This document shows positions 12,401 to 25,900 of a stretch of 64,000 nt of DNA, piece by piece; the first letter of the stretch is position 1; the number at the start of each line of letters is the position of its first letter. The position numbers and the translations under genes were made by a program. The stretch comes from Cristatella mucedo (Eukaryota; Bryozoa; Phylactolaemata; Cristatellidae), in assembly GCA_009760855.2 (NCBI GenBank), contig WPIO01000010.1, positions 5,229,501-5,293,500 on the forward strand. Reading direction: 5' to 3'. The notes under the pieces were generated by a model. That model searched no databases, was not told the origin of the DNA, and was given only the letters and a program-made list of their open reading frames with translations.

Positions 12401-15400
12401 ATTTCCTTGCGCTGTATTTATGTACATGCTAATGTTTATTTTCTCTAGTGCATTTATCAACTAACCTTGTGCAACTAACTATCAACTCACCTTGCCTTCA
12501 GACTCGGCATACGATAAATGCCTTCTGTCACTTAAGAGTGACAGATGTTGCTACTTCAGGGATGCCAATTCACAAGATACCACTATCAGCTTAGTTCTGC
12601 TTTCCTTATGGCTTGTGTAGGCAGTTTGCAAGTCTGTAATCAAAGTAGGTGTAAAGCCACCTCACCCATTATGACCCAGATGGTGCTGTGACGAACAGCG
12701 CCTGGAAGCCTTCGCTTACTGTGCACTGAGCACGTGGACTCACAGCTCCTGGAAAAGAAAAGCTGATGGCATTCGTTGCTTTTTCTGCATATTGAGCTGC
12801 CTACAGAGGCACCGGCAATAAATGGTGCTCTTGGATTTCAACTGCTGCGATTGCTCTTGGATGTCAGCTATAGGGAAATAGAAAGCCGTGGGCGAGCCAA
12901 TGTGGATGTAGCCTATGTCTGTGTACTCAGCAAACTCGGCTCACGCCAGCAGCCCTCGCAGCGCTGCCCCTCCTCTCTGCGCTGCTTGCCCCCCCCCATA
13001 GCTTCCTGGCACCGAGCGCTGCTATTGCTGGAGGCAGCGCTGTGGCAGGCAACGTGTAGCTTAGGCATTAGCTTAAGCATTATCTTCGACTTGTGTGCAT
13101 GCTTGTGCGAGCATGCACACAATGACTGCCGTCTGTGGCCAGCTGCTTGGCCGTGCCCCCATCCCCCTTTCTTTGTGGACTAAGCGTGAAGCCACTTCGT
13201 TTGTTACACGGGAATAGTTCAACTCACGGGTTGCGGTTGGCGGTTTGTTGCTGGGGCGCACTTACCATTTGGATCTCTAGTACCATAGCAGTGGTTCAGC
13301 GTACGTTTCTGGGTCTGCTTTACTTGTTTGCCCGTTTTGCTTTTCTGATTATGAATATGAATATCAAGAGGGTGAGCTGTGGGACAAGCATTGATAAGTC
13401 TGTTTGGTCGCTGTAGTTCCTATTTGCTATATCTTGCCATGAGCAGCTGGCGGTAACCATTCTCTTGCTCAGTATCACTATCGTAAGCAGTCTGTATGCA
13501 CTGAGGTCACCTCTCTATCTCGCACTGCATTTTATTTTACTCCATGGCGACCATGTAGTTAGCTGATACGGAATGTAGTAATTTTTCTGGCAGTCATTAC
13601 TTGCATGGATGTATAGTATCTCTAAAGCATTTTTTGCGATTTACAGTCGGCTTTAATAGGCTACTTCAACAAGAGCGTGCTAATGTCGAGGCGCTTTCTA
13701 CAGTTCTACTATGCATCTATGCGAGCTGTGGAAAAGGGTAAGCTTCTCTCTTGACTGCTCAATTCTCTAGACCTGCATATTTCTCTGTATTTGTTTATTT
13801 TGCGGATATGTATGTCGCTGATATGTCATCGAACTTAATTAGAATTTAAAATTGAATCGAATGGAAAACTAATTTATTTCTCAATTCAATATTCAATTCA
13901 TTTCAATTATAGTATAATGGCCATCAGTAGGGCAGTCTTACAAGCTAAGCCAGTCGACACATGGTGCCCATCGTCCAAAGCAAAGTTGGAATTTTGTGTG
14001 ATTTTAATTCAGATATGGGCTAGTATACTGATAACTGTAGACCGCCCTAGCACTACTTCTATCTAGCTTAGAAAGTGCTCACAAGTAATACTGGCTGGAG
14101 CATTGCTTTTATGCTGACAGCGCATTTTGGTAATGCTCATTAGCACCACGCTGTTTGCTCGAGCTGTCGTCCCCTTAATTTGGCAATGCTGTCACACCCG
14201 GTGTCTTGTATCACCATTCGTGCCTCTGCAGTATCAATTAACCATCAGTTTAGAGGAAGCTAGTGGCATACATTGTGTGCTGTGCCACCGGTCTCTTGCT
14301 CTGTGCTGGTTGGTGGGGGAGGGCAGGGCATACAGCCTGTTGCTGCTGCCTTTGGGCCCCTTCCAGGGTGGTGCATTTGAATTCGCCTCGCCGGTTGCCA
14401 GTTTCACAGCTCTGGATAATAATAATAATAATGCATTTGATATAGTGCCTTCAGAGAGCTCAATCTCTTTCTAGGCGCTTTACGTTTGCTGCAAAGGAAG
14501 CACGATCTAATATTTAGTTGTAATATGCTGAACAAACAACAAGCATAACTTGGTTAGGGGTGACATGCACATGGTCAGCATGCAAGTATGGTTAGTGGCA
14601 GCATGCACAGGGTCAGCATGCATAAGCACATACAAGAGGGAGATGGAGCTTATCGTGAGAGGCGTAATAATCCACGATCGTATTATGTAATGTTTCTGTT
14701 TGCAAGCGACTGTGCGGTATACTTTGCTCTTCCTATCTGAAGCATGTCTCACGAATTTGCTGGCAAGAAGGGCTTTACTGTGTAGTGCCGTGGTATGCCT
14801 TCCCATTGGCGATAGTGTTTGCCATGCCTGTTCTTACCAAGCAGCCATAGGTCTTGCTATTTTCACCGACGTTTTCCTCGGCTTGAAATATTAGTGGAAC
14901 AAATACTATCACACAGTGTTGGCGGTTCTCGTGATGCGTAGGCTCAGTGCTTCACGGAGAACCAAGTGCTCCTGGGGTCCTCCGTCCTCAGAAATGCTGA
15001 CTTAGAAATAAGTTTCGGGCTTCGGGCTCTGCTGAAGTTGTGTAAAGTCGTCTGCTCGTTTTTTTCTCTATACCTTCTTTAATGTTTTGGAGATTGCTTT
15101 GTATTCTTATTCATTTTTCCCCCAACCCTTGTGACTGCTTATCTTCCATTAGTGTTGGTGCTTTCGTTTGGTTCAGTGATATAATTTTGCCTTTAATAAT
15201 AATAATTGTAATGATAAAACATTTGTGTAGCACTCTGAGAAAACTAAATTTCTTTCAAGGCTCTTTATTAACATGCGATTTTAGGTGGCTTTACTTTGAC
15301 ATGCTACCACTCAACCGAATGGCTCAGTTAAGCCTTGGTGGTGTATCTTAACTTTCTTACACATAATCCATTTACAAGTGTTGCCTTCTCTGATGCATTT

Positions 15401-18400
15401 ACGTGGACTAAGATGTCCATCAGTGGACATATCAAATACAGAATGTTAAATTTTTTAAGACTGCTTTCGTATTTAGCAGCAGATTCATTTTGTAGCTCTA
15501 TCTCAGATCACGAAGTACTACTAGAGAGAGTGCAGCCAGCCAATCGTACCTTTGTTATTTGCTATCGTCTAGGCCTCTTGCAATAGCCGGGTATTCCTTA
15601 GTCTTAGCTGGGGGAGGGGGGAGATAAGTGCTTGTTTTCGACGACCCGGGTCGTGAATTACATTCCAGAGGCATGCAATTCTGTATTACCTATTGCAAGT
15701 GATTTAAATGCTGCTTATTTGCCTATATGAACAAAGCTCTTAAATTCGTAGCTCTAAACTTTCAACATTACTTTAGGGTGGGATGAGAAGCTTCGTGTAG
15801 CTGGATGTGTTTGACCTCTATTCCAAGGACACCGTTGGTATGCGAACCGAAAGCCACATTGGCTTTGAGCGCACTAAAGAAAACTCTTCTGCATAATGCC
15901 TACTTAGTCTTTGTAGCTCTGTGGTGGTACTGACAGGGGAGATACATTATATTACATGCAGAGCAGTCTGATTTCAGAAGAACTACTGGTAGCTTGTTAT
16001 GTGTGCCACTTTTCTTTAGCATGGCTTTGTGCATGTGTAGCATACTGCTAACAGCTACTTCACTTGATTAATGCATCGCTATAGAACGTTTGGTAGTTAA
16101 GCTAGATTGCGAGGCAGCTGTGCCATAGTGTGCATGTCTCAGCTTATTAAAAAATCAACGAGTTATTGATGTGTGCTGGAAGATGGTTCGGTGTACGCTG
16201 CTGTTTATTAGGTGCCGTGCAACTCGTTCGTAGTCCACATTATGTCCCAAGTGCCCTAGTTTGCTCCAACCTGCCCATGCTGCTATTGTGTGTTCTACTG
16301 TTCTGTTCTACTGTACTTGTTAGTGTTCTACTGCTGCTGCCGTTTACACAGGCTAGCGCGTGGGCATGCTTGCAACTTGTATGCCCTTGTGATATGAACG
16401 CAGGTAGTCGAATCTTTAAAACCGTCGTGCGCTTGTAGACTTTCTCCAGCCTGTTAAATTTGGGGTCGTGGTGAACTCTCATGTTGCGGCAGCCTTTCAC
16501 CTGAACCCATCGAATAGTCTATTGTTACTGCGAAGCCTCAATGACTCACTGGTGAGTTGCTGCCATGGGACTTTGCTGTTTGGTCTTGTCGCTCCGTGTG
16601 CTGCCACGGTTCATGTCATTACCACCTGCTTGCACCTGCAAGCTCTGCATCGGCACACGGCACAGCTGTCGTTGTGCAGCTGCTGCTTCATTCTTTCTGC
16701 ATTGGTTCCATCTGGCATTGGATGATGCTGCCAGTTGCATGTGCTCATCAGTGCTGGCCGAACATTCCTAGAACAGCCAGATCGAATTGAAGCCATGCTT
16801 TTGACACTTTCCTGAGTCGTAGCTCGGCTATATGCAAGATTGCCACTTGCTGTTCAGAAGCATGATGAAGTTATGAGTCAGCACTGAATCATAGCTCTAT
16901 GAGCAGCTTGCATTAGCTTTGCGCTGCCAAGTTGGTGCTGCTATGCTGCTGCTTAATCTGAGTGCTTCATACTGTGGCGTGCGAGTGTCGGGTGCATCTG
17001 CTGCCTTTTTTCAAGAGCATACCGTTGACCTTACATTTGCAGCCATATCCGGAGGATGCCAACTTCACTTCGTCTGCCATTGTCGAGTGGGCTTATACCA
17101 ACCGCCAGCCGGTATACGGCCTGAAGCGATACTGTCATGTCCGCTCTGCAGCTTTAGAATGAGCATCTATTTTGCATCTGCTAACTAACTCGGGCTGTCA
17201 CTTCAACTTTGCGAGGCATCCACGCAAACTAGCTACCTTATGAATGACCTCTGTTTCAGCCGACTGTGTCGTGGTACATTCCACCACTTCGCAAAAGCCG
17301 CCAGCTACACGATGTCTTCTCTAAAGGGCCTACGCTTATTGTTTTAACACCCCACGATCCGCTGGGTGGTCTCAACCTTCAGTTCGAGCAGGTATTTAGA
17401 TATGCATGAGCCGTCGTAGCAGGCTGGGGGCACCAGCTGAATGTGTGCATGAATGTTTGTCATAATGCCACCCAAAAGAGAACAGGCAAATGCATGCCAT
17501 CCACCCTTCAGAGACTGAGTGCTTTATTATTAGCACTTGCTAGATTTAGGTTGTGGGCATGCGTTTACTTGGATAAGGTCAGCACAACGAAGATGGTATT
17601 CCCCACTAGTCTTAAAGGGAGATGGGTAAGATGCTAGCTCTCCGCGACTCAGGTCGTAGGTTCGTTTGAGTCCTGAAATGGTCTGTTGTTCATTGCCCTC
17701 TGCAAGTGGTGGTGATAGCCACTAAGGCTTTTCTGCTGCTATATACATGAGGTTATTGATTATTGGTTATTGAATCAGCTTACATTTTAGACTTATTTAT
17801 CTGACTACATGTAGGTCTGCCAGCTTTTGTAATAGCAACACATTTACAACTGGTACACAACTCAGAAACTTGATCTGTCATAAACCTTGCAACTGCCACA
17901 TTCATCACTGTTCACCAATCTGCACCAGCTGCCTATCAAGCAGAGTATCGACTTTAAAATTCTTTCATTTACCTTTGCGTCCCTTCGTTCTCTTGCTCCG
18001 ATGTACCTATTTGATGTTTCACACCATCCGTCGCACCGCCTGCTCTTTTGACTCTGATTGATTACTTGTGCCCCTAACTAACTTCGAATCCCTCGGAGAC
18101 CATACCTTCTGTTACCATGATTCTAAAGCTTGGAACGTGCTACAGCCTGGATACTCGCACTGATGCAGTGAACTTTAAACTTGGGTGTGCTCTTTATGGG
18201 CATGCTTCCATACATCCTGTCTGTGCGCGGAGTTGTAAAGATTCCTTCCAATTATCAAAAAAACTTTAGAAGATTTGTCGTGTTAAGCAAATGCTTGGAC
18301 GCCACTTTAAGAAGTGCCAATATCAAAGACTTCCTCATAGTCTACGCCCGGAAGTCTAGAAAAGCCAGGGCTTCTTTTTTTCATTCGAAAATTGAACTTC

Positions 18401-21400
18401 TGCCAGTCGGACCCAAAGTAGATCCATAGGACGGTGAATAATTTGATTGCCAAATCAGAAGGGTCTCACTCCCCAGATATTAACTCCTCGGTCAAGTTTT
18501 CAGCCCTTTTAATTGAATTATCCCCAGCTTCCGAATGATGCCTCAGTTGCAAACCTTCCCAAACTGGTAAGCCCATAGCTGGCCCTTTGCAAAATTCACA
18601 GCAGCTTCTCTTTTTTCCATAGCTGCTTGTACAGCTCATACATGTCGGTAAGACATGTCGGCTGGGGCCAAGATCACTGGCTGTGTGCCCAATTTCTGCC
18701 GTGTGCTAGGGTGGCAAGAACGTGTCGCACCCTCTTAGATGAATACAGTGTGCAAATGTAACACAAATGGTGTTTATCATATTTAAAGGTAAAAACTTGC
18801 AACAGATTGGCTCTGCTAGTGAGTCTGCGTAGTATTATTATCGTGTGGCATACCTATTGGGGGGAGCACAATAATACTTCTCGTCAGAAATCAGGAACCA
18901 CAACCGACCGTCGAAAACAGTTATCCTGTTGCTAATGGACCATAGACAAATATGCCTACTAGGTTTTTGTGCTCAGAAAACCTTATCAGCAATTTATAGA
19001 CCAAAACAGTGCTTCTTGATAGCCAATGAATCGAAACATTTCTTAGCACTTGCCTTCAAGTTACTGTAGTTCCAACCGATACTGGCTAAGATACATCGAC
19101 CATACTCACGGAGGCCATGTGTGTTGAAACCTTTGGACGTTAGTGTATTGTAATAATAATAGCAATACATTTTTATAGCACCCTCTGAGAACTTAATCTC
19201 TTTCTAGGCACTTTACACTGGTATATATACATGTTGTTGTCTCCTCGACTATATGCCTAAAGCCACCCAGATGTCTAGAGTGCCTGCTGAAAGTTATCCA
19301 GTGTAACATCCACCTGGTTTTCGTGGCATTTGGCATGATGCTTCGTCTGCTGTACACTATGCAACGTGCTGTGTCCACTTTGATTTCTATCGTATGAGCA
19401 CCCTCTATCTGTACATGATCGCATCTAAAAAAATTCCAAGTTTACACGTAATTTATTATTAGCATGACCACTTCTAAACAAATCATAGGTAAAAACCCAG
19501 TTTGTCCTCAGTTGCTGAAATCATCCGGTCATACTAGCAACGACTCTCCTTCAAGACCGTTTGCATTATTGTTGTTATTTTGCTATTCGACAGTCAGCCA
19601 TACATCTTAATCCCATGCAATGTGGCATCGCCTGCTGGGATTTGTTCATTAACTGAGAGTAATTTGCGATAACCGATTGGTCCTTTGCAAAGCTTCAAAG
19701 CTTCTTGACTGCTTTGCTCTTTCATGAGGAAGAGGAGCCAATGACTAGATTGCCTGCTGCTGTACCTGTCGTATATGTACTCACAGCAAAAGAGCCTGTC
19801 GATAAATAGCCGAATGCAGGCTGCACTGCAGTAACACCGTTGCTCATAAACTCTGCCAAGCCATGCCGAAAACATTCGCTAGGCCATCCTTGCTAAGAAT
19901 TAATTAGCCACTGCATTATAGAGGCCTCGAGAATTGACCAATGCCAGATCGCAACATCTGTCCCAAACACCTTGATAGTGCTTTTTTTCTAGCCCCTAGG
20001 CGGTGCCTGTGCCACAAGGGAAACTTCTCATCTTACTGTCCTGCACACGTGCAAAAATTGTGATTGGTTTTGTTTGACCAGCTGTAGCGCCTCGTTCCAG
20101 GGCGTTGCCGATTGACGCATCTGGACGCCCAAAACGCCGTCGGCCTTCGTCTTCTGGCTGCTTGACTGATCGTGCACGCACGAGCGCACGCCGAGTTGTG
20201 TTCTGCAGTCGCTCCTCCATAGCAGTTGCTAGTGTGCTTGTCATTGGTGTGCATAAAAGCTTCAACCTCTTTCAACCTGCTCGAAGTAAGTGCTGCCTGC
20301 TCATCATTTGCAGCTCAGGGAGCTGGCGCTCGAGTATGGCAATTGTGGACTGCCGCCAGGCGTGTCGTCGCGGCTCGAAGTTCTGCTGAACAGATCGGCC
20401 TGGCTGACTCGCGAGGCGGCAGCCACGAAGCAGCGGCAGTCAGCCGCAGCCCTCCGGAGAGGCGGTGGCGGCGACTGCGACGAGGCCCCCTCGCCAGACG
20501 CGTCGCCGCCAGGTGGCGCCGCCAAGGGCAGCCAGCGCTGCTGCTTCTCTCTGAACTCGTCGCTGGTCTGGCCGGTTCCTCTCACTGCTGCGGCTGCCCC
20601 TGCTCTTTCGAGACGCGCTGCAGTCAGCAGCATCACTGAGCTGTGCGTCAGCACTGCCTCCAATGGCGGAAGCAATGGCGACTCAGCCTCGATGCCGGGC
20701 ATCTGCCGTCTGCCGTCGCTTCAGCTGCACGAACCGTGGCTCGGCCACAGCGTCTGTCCGTCGTGCGAGCAGGCCGACGCTTGCGTGCTGAGGCGCGCTG
20801 GTGGCATTACCGGCCCGCTGGACTCAGGCCTCAGCTGGACGATACGGCCGTGCCAGTCGGCAAACACCTTTGGCGCCTCGTCTCCACCAGCTGCCTGCAC
20901 CCCTCCGCCCTGCGCAGAGTGCGGCGGCACAGGCCGCCGTGAGGCTGCCTTGGGCGGCAGCCGGTCGCAGCCGCCGACGGCCACGTCGTCGCGGGGGCGA
21001 CGTCCCACTGACGCGTTCGTGGTCGCCGGTCGGATGGAGGCTATATCCTACGATTGCTACCGCGAGTCTCTGCGAGCAGCGCAGGGCTACGGCAGGCCGG
21101 CATCGGCTGCCGTTGGTGGCTCGCTGTCGCTGCCTCCGCACTCGGCCGGGCTCCGAGGCGCTGCGTGCAGGATTAACAAGACGCTGGGCTTTCTGGCGTT
21201 CGATAGCAAGCTGTATCCAGCGTTTGCACAGACGCTGCTGCCCGGAGGCCGCCAGCTCCACGACGACGGCGGCGCAGCGGCAGCCGTCCTGGTCGACGTG
21301 GCTGACGAGGCCGTGTACGAGCTGGCCGAGAACGTCACCAAAGCTTCGCTGGGTATGGGCTCCTGCTGCTCGCTCGTATCGTAGCGGACAAGCTCCTTTT

Positions 21401-22948
21401 TCAGTCCACGGTACGTCCCTGCTCGCACTGTAGCAGCAGCTGCCGAATTTCCGTTCGTCTTTAGCTGACTTCCTGCTGCGCTACTTTGCTGGAGGAGTGA
21501 GCCGTGTGAGCAGGGTGCTCCCTGTGCCGAAGCAATCGCATCATCGGCCTCATCTGGCTCAGCCTGCCGCACCGAGAGCTGCTGCTCGTGACACGGTGCA
21601 CGTGACAGATTTGACCGGCGATCTTTTTCAGTCTCTCGTTATTGACAATTCGAAAGTATGCCAGCCCATCAGTGGTCTGGCTGCGGCTGCCGTGCATACC
21701 ATTTGTTTTTAACTTGCGTGTCATAATGTTACTGTGTGTTTTAAGGACGTTCTAGTGCTCTATCACTCACCCTTCTGCGGCTTCTGCAAGCTAGTATCGC
21801 ACAGGCTGCTCGTGTTGGCCAGGTACTTCCGTGAAGCGCCTGGATTTGCAGTTATGCGGTAAGGACCATCTCTTTCGGCTTCATCATCACCTACACCATT
21901 GTTGCTGCGACCTATTTAATTGGTTTCACGTACACTCGTCAGCCTTCATTGCCCGTACGGTAACCAATATCTAGCACCCAGCTGTTACATTTACTCTGTC
22001 TTGAACCTCTACCTCTAACTTATATAATAGTAATAATAATAATAATAATAACAATACACTTGATAATGCGCCCTCAGGGAACCCAATCTCTTTCTAGGCG
22101 CTTTACATTTGCTGCAAAGGAAGCACGATTTAATATTTAGTGGTAGTATGCTGAACAAACAACAAGCATCACATGGTTAGGGGTGACATGCACAGGGTCA
22201 GCATTCAAGTGTGGTTAGTGGCAGCATGCAAATGTGGTTAGTGGCAGCATGCACAGTGTCAGCACACATAAGCACATAAAAGACGAATCACAGGGACCCA
22301 CTAAAGGCTTTCATAAATAGATGCTTTTTTAACTTCCTTTACATGATCCATCTTGTATGAACATCTAGCAAGTTCATCAGAAGAATTTGGCCGAGGTCGT
22401 CAAGCCTATCCTGGACATCAGAGAAAATAGGCGAGTCGGTTATATGTGGTCACATTTAGTTCATGCAAATTCAGCTGTAGCTAATATAGTCATGTCAGTA
22501 GGTTTTGCTTTAAACTCTAGGTCAGTTCAACCATTTATATTTTAATTGCAAGAATAGAATAACCCTCAGAATTACCACCTGTTGTGTCCCAACATGCATG
22601 TTATTGTTAGGTTTTCTTGTTTTGTAGGGTGGATGCCGAGCTGGTTTGGTCCAGAGGTTAAGGTGTATACCCCAATACCTCGTACAAACCTCAAATCCTT
22701 TGGAGACCGTGCATTTAGTTCGTATGCTCCCAAAGCCTGGAACTCCCTCCCGACTGCATTGCATCAGAACATCCCCTGACTTGACCACATTTAAAAAGAA
22801 CGTAAAAACACCTATTTAGGACAGCATTTAGTGGGTCCCTGTGAATCGTCCTTCATGTGCTTATGCGTGCTGACACTGTGCATGCTGCGACTAACCAGAT
22901 TTGCATGCTGACCCTGTGCATGTCACCCCTAACCATGTTATTCATGTG

Positions 22949-22988
<40 letters not shown>

Positions 22989-25900
22989 AGCATGATATTA
23001 CTCACCATTCACTTGTGTTTCCTTTTGCAGCAAATGTAAAGCGCCTAGAAAGAGATTGAGTTCTCTGAAGGCACTTTATCGAGTGCATTATTATTATTAT
23101 TATTATTATTACGGTGCTCGCCCCGACGGAGTTCTGGCTGAGGTCGTGAGCTCGAGCCCTAAGGCATATGTGAAGCCTGAATAGAGACTAAATTCTCTTA
23201 GGGTGCTATACAAATTAATTAAGTTATATTATTATAATGTCCTGTTCGGTGATCCTTAGCACACGGAAAAGTTAGATCTCAAATTTGAAGGTTTATTATC
23301 TTGCAAGCACCCAATATGTTCATAATTTATGTAGGAAACAACATATGCTAACATTCAGGAGAGTAATGTACCTTTAACGAGCAAGGATATCGGCTAGACC
23401 CATTCGCTATGTGTAAAGCAGCTGAATAGAGAATAAATTCTCTTATGGTGCTATACAAATGAATTATATATTTTAAATTCGTTTTTTGATTGCATAATAA
23501 TTAGGGTTGGTCGTTAGGATCAGAAGTGAATGCAAGTTTGTTGTTAGAATTGCTCAAATCAGTACAATCTTTATGAGTATCAAAACTAGCTTTTAATACC
23601 ATATTGTATGTATTTTAAGACGTCCCCTGACATGACGACATTTAAAAAGAAGCTTAATGCACACCTGTTTATTACAGCATTCAGTGGGTCTTTGTGATTC
23701 GTACTTCGTGACTCTTGTTGTTATTGAGCATGCTGCTGCCAACAAATTGATCGTGCTTCCTTTGCTGCAAATGCAAAGTGCCTAGAAAGAGATTGAGTTC
23801 TCAGAGGGTGCTCTATCAAATGTATTATTATTATTATTCGTGTGTATGTGCCTGTTACACCATGCCTGCAGCTTGCAGATATTACCACCAATCATTTGGT
23901 AATACTTTCTATACAGCATGTAAAGTGCCTTGAAAGAGATTCAGTTCTCCTATGTATTATTATTAATATTATTTTATTATTAAGAAATTAGTCTGGAAAT
24001 ATTGTCGGTGTTTACTGACAATCTAGATTAAAAACGGAAATTGGTATTTAACTCGTATGTTTCTTAACGTTTCTTACGTAGTGACACCTGCTCACCAGCG
24101 TCTGACTGTGTGGCACATCCTTTACATCCTTTCCTGAGCTGCCAATACCATGCAATTACGCTCCTCGACTACCCCGCTGGCTCAGCTATGCTTCTCACTT
24201 ACTCCTTGTTGCTTGAGTTGAAGTCTGTTGGCTACCATAAGTGCACCTAAAGCTGCTTAGGCTTTCGGTGTGTTATAGAATACCCTCCAGCGCTATACGC
24301 ACTTAGTCCTTGTGGCATTGTGGAGTTACAGGCGGAGGTACATAGCTCTACATCTTTGGTCAACTTCTTGATATAGAGCAGCAGGAGAGCTGGAGCTCGG
24401 CCCAATCTTTCACGACTGCCAACCCTTATTACTTATCTTTTTTTCTGTCATTCGTCTGTTTTCCTATGAATGCGATTTTATGTGAGCATTATTGTGGAAG
24501 CCCAAGCAATTGGTGTACCAGTTTGTTAGAATCTGTCTTGCAAAACTGTACCAGACCTCGACTGCAAAGAAGTGCACCAGGCTTTTTGCTTGGTCTCTTT
24601 TGCTGATGTTCAGTGAGAGATCTCGTCAGTCGTTTGGGGGTCAGTCGTGCTGTAATCTGGCATCAAGAAGGGCCAGGCCAGCAAAGGTTGCTCAGACAAG
24701 TACCTCCAGTGAATGTCAATGCTTATGCTTGTAGATGCAGAAATGGCTTTATGCTTTTGTAGTCTGCCTTCCCTGGAGTAGTGGACAAGTTAGGAATTTT
24801 TTTCTATTCCCACAAATATTTAGTCTAATTTGTATTTGCAGCATTCAGCTGCTTGTAGCTTTATCTTATATATAGTACACTCAAGACCCAGCTTCTGTGG
24901 CTTGATGATTAGCCTTGCAAACTATAGACCAGCGGTTCTCAACCTGTGTGTTGCGACCCCCTTTTGGGGGGGTCGAACGACCCTTTCAGGGGTTGCCTAA
25001 GACCATCAGAAAACACACATCTCCACATTTTACACACAACAATTTTATGGTTGGGGGTCGCCACAACATGAGGAACTGTATTAAAGGGTCGCAGCATTTG
25101 AAGGTTGAGAACCACTGCCATAGACAGTGGTGAACCAAAAAATTGATGCACATGGCTTCTTACCTTTTTGAATTTTTCTGTGTGTATTTCCCTATTAACC
25201 GCACAAAACAGCTATGAAATAATAGTAACATATGTTTTTATTAAAAGAATTATAAGCGAGCTCGATAGCATAAGTTTGCATGGTTTATTAAAATGTGTTT
25301 TCGTTAAAAGAAATGTTTGCGCCCTCATTAGCTAAAGTCTGTATCGTATCATTTACGTTTTAGTGGACTGGAGTAGGACCAGCAGAGTAATGACCAGCGG
25401 TGGGACTCCAAAGTTATTTCCCCATTCCAAAAATTAGGTTTTCGTATCTGGTTAATAATGTGCACCCTTTATAATGAATCGCACATGTATATGTGATGCA
25501 GTAACAAGCCCACTGGGTACCACGAGGCTATGCCATTTTGGCTTCGGCTGCTTTTTGTGCAGTGCTTACCCAACGATTACCCGGTTTTCCAAGAAGGGTG
25601 CTAGCCTCGCATTGAAAAGCAGTGATTATTCAAATCGAGCAATTTCGAGGAAGCTGTGTATTTCAAAAGCAACAGTGAGGTACAAATTGAAGAAACTAGA
25701 GCAGACCAGAGCGATGAATCGAGGATTCGGGAGCATCGCTGCTCAACAATACCGGACGACAGGAAAATGAAGGTGGCCGAAATTCGAAGCAAGTCTGCAT
25801 TTCGAAGAAAATTGTTAGATATTTGGAGCTGGGTTTACTATTTGATAGAGAACGATTGGGAAAATGCTCATTAAGTAAGATACGGGTAAGTAAGAAATAG

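Noticed and set aside
16200-16435. Segment GAVQLVRSPHYVPS as the sixth TXNDC11 exon
   Set aside because: The following exon 16,439-16,551 matches conserved residues (KFGVVVNSHV) and fits phases on both sides, while this one has no suitable donor.
20801-21433. 210-codon alternative plus frame inside TXNDC11 exon 9
   Set aside because: Out of frame with the conserved TXNDC11 blocks and strongly Arg/Pro/Ser-rich, as expected for a shifted GC-rich exon.
22629-23111. Chimeric SINE-B/L2 retrogene made by template switching
   Set aside because: The missing SINE-B body resumes right after the L2 tail, so a simple nested insertion explains it better.
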